64,000 nucleotides of DNA from Bradyrhizobium sp. S69 (lineage in GTDB: Bacteria > Pseudomonadota > Alphaproteobacteria > Rhizobiales > Xanthobacteraceae): the NCBI RefSeq assembly GCF_009766005.1, contig NZ_LMUK01000051.1, forward strand, positions 182,923 through 246,922, in the 5' to 3' direction. The notes below the pieces were generated by a model that worked only from the letters and a program-made list of their open reading frames with translations, ran no database searches and had not been told where the DNA came from. Position 1 is the first letter of the stretch, and each line of letters begins with the position of its first letter. The position numbers and the translations under genes were made by a program. This document shows, in pieces, positions 23,733 to 31,990 of this stretch.

Positions 23733-24233
23733 TCATGCTTCGCCCTTCCAGTGCAGCACGCAGATCAGCGTGAACAGCCGGCGCGAGGTTTCGAAATCGA
23801 CCCGTACCTTGCCCTTCAACCGCTCCTGCAGCGTGCGCGAACCATCGTCATGAATGCCCCTGCGGCCCATGTCGATGGCCTCGATCTTGTCCGGCGTAGC
23901 TGTCCGGATCGCCTGATAATAGCTGTCGCAGATCATGAAATAGTCTTTCACGATCCGCCGGAACGGCGTCAGCGACAACAGATGCGCCACCACGGGCGTG
24001 CCGTCCTCATGGCGGATGTCGAACATCAGCCGGCTGCCGGTGATGCCGAGATGCAAGGTGAACGGGCCCTTGCCGGCGCCCTCGGGCGCGAACAGGTTCT
24101 TTTCGACCAGATCATAGATCGCGATCGCGCGCTCGTGCTCGATGTCGGGACCGGAGCGCCCGATCGATTCCTCATCGAGCGTCACCGCGACGATGCGATT
24201 GTCTGAATCATCCATCGGGGGCGGCTTGGTCAT
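23733..24233 (-). CDS. UPF0262 family protein
   Basis: The ATG at 24233 overlaps the hisD stop by 4 bases and gives 166 residues (MTKPPPMDDSDNRIVAVTLDEESI...). The sequence is the conserved alphaproteobacterial UPF0262 protein (DIEHERAIAIYDLVEKN, PFTLHLGITGSRLMFDI, LSLTPFRRIVKDYFMICDSYY). Its function is unknown, but the link to hisD is almost constant in the order. Confidence 0.93.
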   Translation of the reverse strand: MTKPPPMDDSDNRIVAVTLDEESIGRSGPDIEHERAIAIYDLVEKNLFAPEGAGKGPFTLHLGITGSRLMFDIRHEDGTPVVAHLLSLTPFRRIVKDYFMICDSYYQAIRTATPDKIEAIDMGRRGIHDDGSRTLQERLKGKVRVDFETSRRLFTLICVLHWKGEA

Positions 24234-25537
24234 GCCGGATCGATGGGCAGATTGAGTCGGATTCCGACCGAACGGGCGTGGGCATCGAGCCCTTCCGCCT
24301 TGCCCAGCGTCATCGCCGCCGGGCCCAGCGCCCGCAACTGATCCGGCCCGCATTTGAGGATCGAGGTTCGCTTCATGAAGTCGAGCACGCCGAGGCCCGA
24401 CGAGAACCGCGCCGAGCGCGCCGTCGGCAGCACGTGGTTGGAGCCGCCGACATAGTCGCCGATCGCCTCCGGCGTATGCGGTCCGAGAAAGATCGCGCCG
24501 GCATTGCGCACCTTGGCCGACAGCGCTTCCGGATCCGCGGTCATGATCTCCAGATGCTCGGCAGCGATGTCATTGGCAAGCTGCGCGGCATCGTCGAGCG
24601 TGCCGACCAGAATGATGGCGCCGAACTCGTTCCACGAGGCGCTGGCGATTGCCGCGCGCGGCAGTGTCTTCAATTGCGATTCCACCGCGCGCTCGACCTC
24701 ATCGGCCAATGTCGCATCGTCGGTGATCAGGATCGATTGCGCGCTGGCATCGTGCTCGGCCTGCGCCAGCAGATCGGCCGCAATCCAGCCGGCATTACCG
24801 GTGCGGTCGGCAATGACCAGCACTTCCGAGGGACCGGCGATCATGTCGATGCCGACCTTACCGAACACCAGCCGCTTGGCGGCGGCGACATAGGCGTTGC
24901 CGGGGCCGACGATCTTGGCGACCGGCGCGATGGTCGCGGTGCCCCAGGCCAGCGCCGCCACGGCCTGCGCGCCGCCGACGCGGTAGATCTCGGACACGCC
25001 GCCGAGCTGGGCCGCCGCCAGCACCAGCGGATTGAGCTTGCCGTCGGGCGACGGCACCACCATCACCAGCCGCGGCACCCCGGCCACGCGCGCCGGCACC
25101 GCGTTCATCAGCACCGAGGAGGGATAGGCCGCGGTGCCGCCCGGAACATAAAGTCCGACGGCATCGATCGCGCTCCAGCGCCAGCCCAGTTCGACGCCCA
25201 GCGCATCGGTGAAGCGCTCGTCCTTGGGCAATTGGCGCCGGTGAAAAATCTCGATCCGGTCGCGCGCGAATTTCAGCGCGTCGAGCGTCGGGCCGTCGCA
25301 GGCCTTTGCCGCCGCATCGATCTCGGCCGCCGTCACCCGCAACCCGCCGGCCTCGATGTCGAGCCGGTCGAACTTGCGCGTCGCCTCGATCAGGGCTGTG
25401 TCGCCGCGCGCCGCCACATCATCGACGATGGCCCGGGTCGCCCGCTCGACATCGGCGGACGCTTCGCGCTTGGCAGCGAGAAACGCCCCGAAGCGCTCGG
25501 CGAAATCGGGGCTGCGGCGGTCCAGGCGAACGGGCAT
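24230..25537 (-). CDS. hisD: histidinol dehydrogenase
   Basis: From the ATG at 25537 this encodes 435 residues, the usual HisD length. It performs the last two steps of histidine synthesis (histidinol to histidinal to histidine, with NAD and Zn). Visible motifs are GLYVPGGTAAYPSSVLMNAVPA, KIVGPGNAYVAAAKRLVFG, DMIAGPSEVLVIAD and AEHDASAQSILIT, with SNHVLPT near the end. The longer upstream frame is Arg-rich and not protein-like. Confidence 0.97.
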   Translation of the reverse strand: MPVRLDRRSPDFAERFGAFLAAKREASADVERATRAIVDDVAARGDTALIEATRKFDRLDIEAGGLRVTAAEIDAAAKACDGPTLDALKFARDRIEIFHRRQLPKDERFTDALGVELGWRWSAIDAVGLYVPGGTAAYPSSVLMNAVPARVAGVPRLVMVVPSPDGKLNPLVLAAAQLGGVSEIYRVGGAQAVAALAWGTATIAPVAKIVGPGNAYVAAAKRLVFGKVGIDMIAGPSEVLVIADRTGNAGWIAADLLAQAEHDASAQSILITDDATLADEVERAVESQLKTLPRAAIASASWNEFGAIILVGTLDDAAQLANDIAAEHLEIMTADPEALSAKVRNAGAIFLGPHTPEAIGDYVGGSNHVLPTARSARFSSGLGVLDFMKRTSILKCGPDQLRALGPAAMTLGKAEGLDAHARSVGIRLNLPIDPA

Positions 25538-25650
25538 GGCGGCTTTCTTTAAGGGTTGGATCGAAGGCCTATGCTCAATGGCGCGGCGGCCAATGGCCGT
25601 CAACCCTTTGGATATCGTCGAAATTGAGCCGTAGCTGGGGTATGGCCCAA

Positions 25651-26100
25651 TCAGGCATCCAGCCCGGACGGCTCGACCCCGAGTTCGGAGGTCCCGAGAT
25701 CGTCGGCGCCGAGGTCGGCCAATTCGCATTCGAGACATTCGACGTCGAGCCGGAGCGCTCCGCCGCTGCCAAACAGCAGCATCACGCTGCCGCCGGGGGC
25801 TTCCCCGGGGTTAAACTCGATCCCGAGCAATTCGAGGGCGGGTTCCGCCGCCTCCAGATCGATATTGCGCGACTTGCAGGACAGCACGCGGTCGAACCGC
25901 AGCGCCGATATCAGCCGGCGCGGGGTGGCTTCTCCCGCCATCGTCTGTTCCCAGTCGAGCCGGCTCATGCCGACCACCAGCCGCTTTTCGCCCTGCCGCC
26001 AAATGATGTCGGCGGCGTGCAGGCGGGCTTCCTGGACATGGGCGGAGATCACCGCGAGGTCCTCGGTATCGAGCGCAATCAGTTTGAGCTGGGCCGTCAT
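25651..26100 (-). CDS. DUF2948 family protein
   Basis: The ATG at 26100 gives 149 residues: MTAQLKLIALDTEDLAVISAHVQEA and on to LRFDRVLSCKSRNID and VLLFGSGGALRLDVECLECELADLG. This is the DUF2948 family found between hisD and murA across Rhizobiales. Its function is unknown. The frame extends upstream through a palindromic repeat, which is not coding. Confidence 0.92.
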   Translation of the reverse strand: MTAQLKLIALDTEDLAVISAHVQEARLHAADIIWRQGEKRLVVGMSRLDWEQTMAGEATPRRLISALRFDRVLSCKSRNIDLEAAEPALELLGIEFNPGEAPGGSVMLLFGSGGALRLDVECLECELADLGADDLGTSELGVEPSGLDA

Positions 26101-26120
26101 CGATCGCACCTTGAATTTTG

Positions 26121-26168
26121 ACGCATATTCTTTCGCAAAACCGGCATCCACTTTTGCGGAATATGCGT
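26121..26168. repeat. intergenic mosaic element B
   Basis: ACGCATATTC and GAATATGCGT form 10-bp perfect arms around CGCAAAACCGGCATCCACTT. It lies between murA and DUF2948 and belongs with the elements at 23653 and 31933 by its core. Confidence 0.7.
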
Positions 26169-26179
26169 GAACCTTTAAT

Positions 26180-27469
26180 TTAATCGCTGATGCGCTGGAT
26201 GGACGCGCCGCAGGCCGACAGCTTTTCCTCAAGCCGCTCAAATCCGCGGTCGAGATGGTAGACGCGATTGACCATGGTCTCGCCTTCGGCCGCGAGCCCC
26301 GCGATCACCAGTGACACCGAGGCGCGCAGATCGGTCGCCATCACGGGGGCGCCGCGCAGTCTGGCGATGCCGTCGATGGTCGCGGTCTCGCCGTCGAGCC
26401 GGATCCGCGCGCCGAACCGCGCCAGTTCCTGCACATGCATGAACCGGTTCTCGAAGATCGTCTCGGTGATCTGCGAGGCGCCGCTGGCGCAGGCCATCAA
26501 CGCCATCAGCTGCGCTTGCAGGTCGGTGGGAAAGCCCGGAAACGGCGCGGTCGAGACCGTCACCGGCCCGATCCCGGCGCCGTTGCGGGCCACCCGGATG
26601 CCGTCATTGTTGACGGTGATATCGGCGCCGGCCTTGGTCAACACATCGAGCGCCGATTGCAACAGTTCCGGCCGCGCGCCGGATAGCTGCACGTCGCCGC
26701 CGGTCATCGCCACCGCCATCGCATAGGTGCCGGTTTCGATCCGGTCGGGCAGCACGGTGTGCCGCGCGCCGTGGAGTTTGGCGACGCCTTCGACGACGAT
26801 ACGCGTGGTGCCGGCGCCGGAAATCCGCGCGCCCATCTTGTTGAGGCAATCGGCGACGTCGGAGATTTCCGGCTCGCAGGCCGCGTTGGTGATGACGGTG
26901 GTGCCCTTGGCCAAGGTCGCCGCCATCAGCGCGACATGGGTGCCGCTGACCGTGACCTTGGGAAATTCGATATCGGCGCCTTTCAGGCCGCCGGGCGCCT
27001 TGGCGATCACATAGCCGCCGTCGATGGCGATGTCGGCGCCGAGCTTTTCCAGCGCCATGATCAGGAGGTCGACCGGCCGGGTGCCGATGGCGCAGCCGCC
27101 CGGCAGCGACACCTTGGCCTCATGCATCCGCGCCAGCAGCGGCGCGATCACCCAGAAGCTCGCGCGCATCCGCGACACCAGCTCATAGGGCGCGGTGGTG
27201 TCGATGATGTCGGTCGCCGAAATGTGCAGGGTCTGGCCCTGATATTGATGATCGCCGGGGCGCTTGCCCACCGAGGTGATATCGACGCCGTGGTTGCCGA
27301 GAATGCGCTGCAATTGCGCGACGTCGGCGAGCCGCGGCACGTTATCGAGAATCAGCGTCTGTTCGGACAAAAGGCCCGCGATCATCAAGGGCAGCGCGGC
27401 ATTCTTGGCGCCCGAGATCGGAATGGTGCCGTTCAGCTTGTTGCCGCCGACGATACGAATGCGATCCAT
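26180..27469 (-). CDS. murA: UDP-N-acetylglucosamine 1-carboxyvinyltransferase
   Basis: The 429-residue MurA catalyses the first committed step of peptidoglycan synthesis, adding enolpyruvate from PEP to UDP-GlcNAc in the cytoplasm. KLNGTIPISGAKNAALPLMIAGLL at the N-terminus and the catalytic loop around LPGGCAIGTRPVDLL (Cys in GGCAIG) are clear. The FPGFPTDLQAQLMAL motif is also present. Length is normal. The start ATG at 27469 has no close upstream neighbour on the strand. Confidence 0.97.
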   Translation of the reverse strand: MDRIRIVGGNKLNGTIPISGAKNAALPLMIAGLLSEQTLILDNVPRLADVAQLQRILGNHGVDITSVGKRPGDHQYQGQTLHISATDIIDTTAPYELVSRMRASFWVIAPLLARMHEAKVSLPGGCAIGTRPVDLLIMALEKLGADIAIDGGYVIAKAPGGLKGADIEFPKVTVSGTHVALMAATLAKGTTVITNAACEPEISDVADCLNKMGARISGAGTTRIVVEGVAKLHGARHTVLPDRIETGTYAMAVAMTGGDVQLSGARPELLQSALDVLTKAGADITVNNDGIRVARNGAGIGPVTVSTAPFPGFPTDLQAQLMALMACASGASQITETIFENRFMHVQELARFGARIRLDGETATIDGIARLRGAPVMATDLRASVSLVIAGLAAEGETMVNRVYHLDRGFERLEEKLSACGASIQRISD

Positions 27470-27583
27470 GCCAATTCCCGCTGATTGCTATCGGTAAAGT
27501 ATAGGGCGAACCGCCCCCCCATGGCAAAAGCGTGAAATTTGAGGCGATTTCATGAGGTTGAGAGCGAAAACGACAGGCCGCTG

Positions 27584-28243
27584 TCAGAACCGGTTGATGT
27601 CCTCGCTCTCCAGCACCCGCTTCGGATAGCCATCGCGCGCGACGCTGATCATGGCGCGGCCGACCCGCTCGGTCGTCGTCATATACTGCGGTGAGGTGCG
27701 GGCGAGCCGCGCCAACAGCGGCGATGCCACGACATAGATCGCATTGATCCAGGCGGTCTTCGACCGAACGCCATACAAAGGCTGGATACCCGCGGGACGA
27801 AACATATAGGCCGCCTTGAACGGCAGCTTGAGCAGGTCGTTCTCGGTCTTGCCTTTCACGCGCGCCCATCTCAGCGACCCGTGCTCGGTACTGTCGGTGC
27901 CGCGCCCGGTGACATAGGTGAACACCATGCCGGGATTGAGTCTTGCCAGCATCGTCGCGGTCGCCATGGTCAGATCATAGGTCAGATGCCGGTAGCGCTG
28001 CGCGTCCATGCCGACCGACGAGACGCCAAGACAGAAAAAGCAGGCGTCATAACCCGTGAGCTCGGATTCGATCGCGGAAAAATCGAGGAAATCCTGGTGC
28101 AGGATTTCCTGGAGTTTTGCGTTTTGTTGGCCGGTCGGGCTGCGCCCGACCACCAGCACGCGCTCGACGCCCGGATCGACCAGACATTCGCGCAGCACGC
28201 CCTGCCCGACCATGCCGGTGGCGCCGAACAGGATGACCTTCAT
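27584..28243 (-). CDS. NAD(P)-binding epimerase-like protein
   Basis: The 219-residue protein opens with the Rossmann motif VILFGATGMVGQGVLREC, then RVLVVGRSPTG and ACFFCLGVSSVGM. This is the layout of small atypical SDR / NAD(P)H-binding proteins (HTATIP2/oxidoreductase-like). No YxxxK motif is obvious, so catalysis is unproven. It follows the SDR gene on the same strand by 24 bases, so they may be co-transcribed under the TetR gene at 29306. Confidence 0.8.
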   Translation of the reverse strand: MKVILFGATGMVGQGVLRECLVDPGVERVLVVGRSPTGQQNAKLQEILHQDFLDFSAIESELTGYDACFFCLGVSSVGMDAQRYRHLTYDLTMATATMLARLNPGMVFTYVTGRGTDSTEHGSLRWARVKGKTENDLLKLPFKAAYMFRPAGIQPLYGVRSKTAWINAIYVVASPLLARLARTSPQYMTTTERVGRAMISVARDGYPKRVLESEDINRF

Positions 28244-28267
28244 CGCGTTCCCCCTCTTGATCGTTGC

Positions 28268-29206
28268 TCAGGCGGCCACAGCGACCTGACCGAACGATAC
28301 GCCGGTCAGCGCCGCAGAGACATCCCAGAGCCGGGCGTTCACTGCGGCGTCTTTCGCCCGCGGCATGATCTTGGCCGGCACCGGGGGCCCCTTCATCTCG
28401 TAGAATCCGTTAGGGCCGTAATAGCCGGCCGCCTTCGCCGCCGGCGACGTCGCCGCAAACAGCGTCGGCAGCGCACCTGCCGCGGCGGAATGACTGGCAA
28501 TAGGCTGAAGCAACTTGCCGAGGTACCCCAACAGGCCGCTATTGCCGGGACCGTTGGCTATCAGGGCGGTTCGTGCAAACCCGGGGTGCGCGGCGTTGCT
28601 CATCAATCCCCAACCGGCGGCGTCACTGCGGCGCTGAAGCTCGAGGGCAAATATCAGCATCGCCAGCTTCGACTGGCAGTAAGCCTTGAAGGGGTTATAG
28701 GATTTTGCACCTTGCAGATCTTCAAAATCGATCACGCCTGAACGATGCGCAAGGCTGGACAGGTTGACCACGCGAGGCTGATGGCCGCGGCGAAGCAGCG
28801 GCAGCAGACGTGCGGTGAGCGCGTAATGGCCAAGGTAATTGATGCCGAACTGCATCTCGAAGCCGTCGGCGGTGGTCTGCCGCTTCGGCAGCGCCATCAC
28901 ACCGGCATTGTTGATCAACAGATCGAGCGAGCCATGGCTGGCGGCGAAGCGCGTGGCGAAATCGGCGACCGAAGCCAGACTGGCGAGATCGAGCGTCTCA
29001 TAGCTGATTTTGGCATCGGCAGATTGACCGCGAATTCGCTCGATGGCCTGGCGGCCCTTGACGTCATTGCGGCCGGTGACCACCACCGTCGCCCCGGCAC
29101 CAGCGAGCGCCAGTGCGGTCTCGTAACCGAGGCCGCCGGTAGCGCCGGTAATGATGGCCGTCTTGCCGTCCTGGGACGGAATGTCTGCGATGGTCCAATC
29201 GGTCAT
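28268..29206 (-). CDS. short-chain dehydrogenase (retinol-dehydrogenase-like)
   Basis: The ATG at 29206 follows a good GGAG site. The 312-residue product has the classical SDR set: IITGATGGLGYETA near residue 20, the NNAGVM motif, and the catalytic Tyr-Lys in YCQSKLAM. Long proteins with this pattern resemble WW-domain oxidoreductase / retinol dehydrogenase relatives. The substrate is unknown. The gene faces a TetR regulator with a palindrome between the starts. Confidence 0.87.
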   Translation of the reverse strand: MTDWTIADIPSQDGKTAIITGATGGLGYETALALAGAGATVVVTGRNDVKGRQAIERIRGQSADAKISYETLDLASLASVADFATRFAASHGSLDLLINNAGVMALPKRQTTADGFEMQFGINYLGHYALTARLLPLLRRGHQPRVVNLSSLAHRSGVIDFEDLQGAKSYNPFKAYCQSKLAMLIFALELQRRSDAAGWGLMSNAAHPGFARTALIANGPGNSGLLGYLGKLLQPIASHSAAAGALPTLFAATSPAAKAAGYYGPNGFYEMKGPPVPAKIMPRAKDAAVNARLWDVSAALTGVSFGQVAVAA

Positions 29207-29253
29207 GGTTATATCTCCGGGCTCGATTCGTTGCGGATGGCACCGCGCCGCTC

Positions 29254-29278
29254 CAAATGTGCACTTAGTGCAGATTTG
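29254..29278. promoter_or_regulatory. TetR operator candidate
   Basis: A 25-bp near-perfect palindrome, half-site CAAATGTGCACT, lies between the divergent SDR and TetR starts (11 of 12 positions per half match, around one central base). Size and place are as expected for an autoregulatory TetR operator that also controls the SDR operon. Confidence 0.65.
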
Positions 29279-29305
29279 CAAGAGGTGAAAATTTAGGATG
29301 GAACG

Positions 29306-29944
29306 GTGAGCCCGCGCAAACCAGCTAAGCCCCGGTTATCAAAGGCAAAATCCAGCGCCGTCGCGGGGCTGCTTGGTCTGCGCCAACGCAAGCGGCAGCA
29401 AACCCGCGAGCGGCTTGGCCGGGCGGCGATGGCGCTGTTTCTCGAGCGCGGCTTTGAGGCCACCACGGTCGACGATATCGCGGCCGCCGCGGACATTTCG
29501 CGCCGCAGCTTCTTCCATTATTTTGCGTCGAAGGAAGACGTGGTTTTTGCGTGGCACGAGGAAATCACGGCGGCCCTGATCGCCGCGGTCGCCGCGCGAC
29601 CGAGCGATGAATCCATGCTCGCAGCCGCGGAGAACGCGATCTCCGCGATGGCTCGACAGCTCGAACCCGGCGAAGCGATCGCGATGGCGTGCTTGAAGCG
29701 CGACAATCCGGCGTTGCAGGCCCACGATCAGGTCAAATACGAGAGGCTTGAACGCGCGATGGCGGATGCGCTCGCCAAGCACGCCGGCCATAAAGCCGAA
29801 AAGCTGCAGGCCCGGCTGGTGGCGATGATCGCGGCGGGTGCGATGCGGATCGGCGGCGAACTCTGGGCCGACGAAGGCGCCCGCGAAAGACCGGAAGCCC
29901 TGGTGAGGCGAACATTCGCCGCGATACGGGCGATCTTCGATTGA
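29306..29944 (+). CDS. TetR family regulator
   Basis: This is a GTG start with 212 residues. After a basic leader, residues about 30-80 hold the TetR DNA-binding domain: RERLGRAAMALFLERGFEATTVDDIAAAADISRRSFFHYFASKEDVVF. The C-terminal ligand domain is Ala-rich and helical (TetR_C type). It is divergent from the SDR gene with a palindromic operator between them, so it likely represses that operon and itself. Confidence 0.88.
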   Translation: MSPRKPAKPRLSKAKSSAVAGLLGLRQRKRQQTRERLGRAAMALFLERGFEATTVDDIAAAADISRRSFFHYFASKEDVVFAWHEEITAALIAAVAARPSDESMLAAAENAISAMARQLEPGEAIAMACLKRDNPALQAHDQVKYERLERAMADALAKHAGHKAEKLQARLVAMIAAGAMRIGGELWADEGARERPEALVRRTFAAIRAIFD

Positions 29945-29997
29945 TCGCCGGTATCGGGAGTCTGTTGCGTTCTGATCGAAATCAGAACGGGTCGTAG

Positions 29998-30822
29998 CTA
30001 CCCCTTGATGAAGGCCAGCAGGTCGGCGTTGATCGTGGCGGCTTCGGTGGTCGGCATGCCGTGCGGAAAACCCTTGTAGGTTTTCAGCGTCCCGTTCTTC
30101 AAAAGCTTGGCCGACAAGGGGCCGGCGGCAACATAGGGGACGATCTGGTCGTCTTCGCTATGCATCACCAGCACCGGCACGGTGATCTTCTTGAGATCTT
30201 CGGTGAAATCGGTCTGCGAGAATGCAACGATGCCGTCGTAATGCGCCTTGGCGCCGCCCATCATGCCCTGGCGCCACCAATTCTGGATGATCGGCTCCGA
30301 AGCCTTGGCGCCCGGCCGGTTGTAGCCGTAGAACGGACCCGAGGCGACGTCGCGATAGAATTGCGAGCGATTGGCTGCGAGCGCGGTCTGAAATCCGTCG
30401 AAGACGTCCTTGGGCAGGCCATTTGGATTGGCCGCGGTCTTCACCATCAGCGGCGGCACCGCGCAGAGGATCGCCGCCTTGGCCACCCGGCTCTCGCCAT
30501 GCCGGGCCAGATAATGCACCACCTCGCCGCCGCCGGTGGAATGGCCGATGTGAATGGCGTTCTTGACATCGAGATGCGCCGTCACGGCCGCGAGATCGTC
30601 GGCGTAATGGTCCATGTCGTGGCCGTCGCCGGTCTGGGTCGACCGGCCGTGGCCGCGGCGATCATGGGCGATCACGCGGTAGCCATGGTTGAGGAAGAAC
30701 AGCATCTGCGCATCCCAATCATCCGACGACAGCGGCCAGCCGTGCGAGAACACGATGGGCTGCCCGGTGCCCCAATCCTTGTAATAGATCTCGGTGCCGT
30801 CCTTGGTCGTGATGGTGGGCAT
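29998..30822 (-). CDS. alpha/beta hydrolase, non-heme chloroperoxidase type
   Basis: The 274-residue protein has TKDGTEIYYKDWGTGQPIVFSHGWPLSSDDWD and the nucleophile elbow GHSTGGG with Ser95. The Asp lies in MHSEDDQIVP and the His in GFPHGMPTT. These mark the cofactor-free chloroperoxidase / arylesterase group. In vivo it is most likely an esterase or perhydrolase. It has no signal peptide. A palindromic repeat lies upstream of its start. Confidence 0.9.
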   Translation of the reverse strand: MPTITTKDGTEIYYKDWGTGQPIVFSHGWPLSSDDWDAQMLFFLNHGYRVIAHDRRGHGRSTQTGDGHDMDHYADDLAAVTAHLDVKNAIHIGHSTGGGEVVHYLARHGESRVAKAAILCAVPPLMVKTAANPNGLPKDVFDGFQTALAANRSQFYRDVASGPFYGYNRPGAKASEPIIQNWWRQGMMGGAKAHYDGIVAFSQTDFTEDLKKITVPVLVMHSEDDQIVPYVAAGPLSAKLLKNGTLKTYKGFPHGMPTTEAATINADLLAFIKG

Positions 30823-30870
30823 GGGAAAGTCTCCTGCGAAACAAGGACCGGAAGTCGATGATATTTATTT

Positions 30871-30985
30871 CGTCATTGCGAGCGTAGCGAAGCAATCCAG
30901 AGTCGCAAAAAAGACTGGATTGCTTCGTTGCGGAGCCTGTCATCGGGCGCGCATTCGCGCGACCCGTTGGCTCCTCGCAATGACG
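30871..30985. repeat. palindromic REP element (CGTCATTGCGAG type)
   Basis: CGTCATTGCGAGCG at the left and CTCGCAATGACG at the right frame an inner inverted pair, AAGCAATCCAG / CTGGATTGCTT. This widespread Bradyrhizobium intergenic repeat sits between the hydrolase start and the membrane-protein end. Confidence 0.85.
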
Positions 30986-30997
30986 AGGAAACGCTTC

Positions 30998-31501
30998 TCA
31001 AGCGAACGTCGCGGGCGGCCGGAAACGTCTGATGCCACCGATGATCACGAGCACGAAGAACAGCAGCACGAGCCCCTGCACCGCCGCGAACGGCGGCTCC
31101 GACGGCGGCACGCTTGGCGCCAGCGCGTGCAGGAACGGGACCTTGAGGAAGCTCTGGATCACCAGCACGAATATGTTGAAGTAAAGCGAGAGCATCGCGG
31201 TCAGCACATAGATCCAGCGCCACGCGCCGCGTAGCTTCATGGCGTAGAGCGCGATACACGCGATCGCCAGCAGCACCAGCGACAGGCCTGCGATGACGTA
31301 AGACGGTTTGAAGCCCTCGAACGGAAACAGGAAACCGGTCGCGTTGGTCAGGATCGTGGTCAGCAGAAAGATCGCGGTCATGCCCGACATCCGGTTCGAG
31401 CCGAGCAATCCGAACAACACGAGAATGCCCGAGACAATTCCGATCAGGCTGATGACGACGTGAACCAGCGTAAAGGTAGCCAAGCTCATTCCCAGGACCA
31501 T
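30998..31501 (-). CDS. hypothetical membrane protein, 5 spans
   Basis: From the ATG at 31501 (after GGGGGG) the product has 167 residues with five hydrophobic segments (TLVHVVISLIGIVSGILVLFG, MTAIFLLTTILTNATGFL, VIAGLSLVLLAIACIAL, WIYVLTAMLSLYFNIFVLVI and GLVLLFFVLVIIGGI). The loops are short. No family is recognised; similar five-span proteins are scattered in Rhizobiales. Confidence 0.75.
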   Translation of the reverse strand: MVLGMSLATFTLVHVVISLIGIVSGILVLFGLLGSNRMSGMTAIFLLTTILTNATGFLFPFEGFKPSYVIAGLSLVLLAIACIALYAMKLRGAWRWIYVLTAMLSLYFNIFVLVIQSFLKVPFLHALAPSVPPSEPPFAAVQGLVLLFFVLVIIGGIRRFRPPATFA

Positions 31502-31601
31502 GACACGCCCCCCATTTTTCAAGAGAGCCGGATGCTACGACGCTCGGCCGGAAAAAGCCACAAGCCAGCATAATTGACGCAAGCATCCCGTTGCTTGGTC
31601 T

Positions 31602-31910
31602 TCAGTAGTAGCGCGGGATCGGTCCGTTGTGCGGCGTCTTGCGATCCGACAGATCGAATACAACCTGATCGATATAGCACCAGCCCCAACCTTCCGGCGG
31701 ATCGTAGCCTTCGATGATCGGATGGCCGGTGGCGTGAAAATGTTTGGTGGCGTGCGTGTTGGGCGAATCATCGCAGCAGCCGACGTGGCCGCAGCTGCGG
31801 CAGATCCGCAAATGCAGCCACTCGCTGCCGATCTTCAGGCATTCCTCGCAACCGAGCGTGCTCGGCGTGACGTCGCGAATGCCATCGAGATGACTGCATC
31901 GTTTTGCCAT
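31602..31910 (-). CDS. UBP-type zinc finger protein
   Basis: The 102-residue protein is one ZnF-UBP domain: CSHLDGIRDV near the N-terminus, CEECLKIGSEWLHLRICRSCGHVGCCDDSPNTHATKHFHATGHP, and FDLSDRK at the end. In eukaryotes the domain binds the ubiquitin C-terminus; bacterial forms are small and often lie next to FAD/TrxR-like oxidoreductases, as here. The partner in bacteria is unknown. Confidence 0.9.
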   Translation of the reverse strand: MAKRCSHLDGIRDVTPSTLGCEECLKIGSEWLHLRICRSCGHVGCCDDSPNTHATKHFHATGHPIIEGYDPPEGWGWCYIDQVVFDLSDRKTPHNGPIPRYY

Positions 31911-31932
31911 CTGTCGCTTCCCCTTTAGCCTA

Positions 31933-31976
31933 GCGTTTTCAAGCGAAGTGGGCACCGGTTCGCGTGAAGAAAACGC
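31933..31976. repeat. intergenic mosaic element C
   Basis: GCGTTTTC and GAAAACGC arms enclose AAGTGGGCACCGGTTCGCG, whose complement carries the AACCGG-N3-CCACTT core also seen at 23687 and 26136. It lies between the oxidoreductase and the zinc finger gene. Confidence 0.65.
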
Positions 31977-31990
31977 GTCAAAACAATAAA

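Noticed and set aside
24278..25552. Long plus-strand frame opposite hisD (424 codons)
   Set aside because: It is the Arg/His-rich shadow of hisD created by GC-rich codon bias; the minus-strand HisD motifs are decisive.
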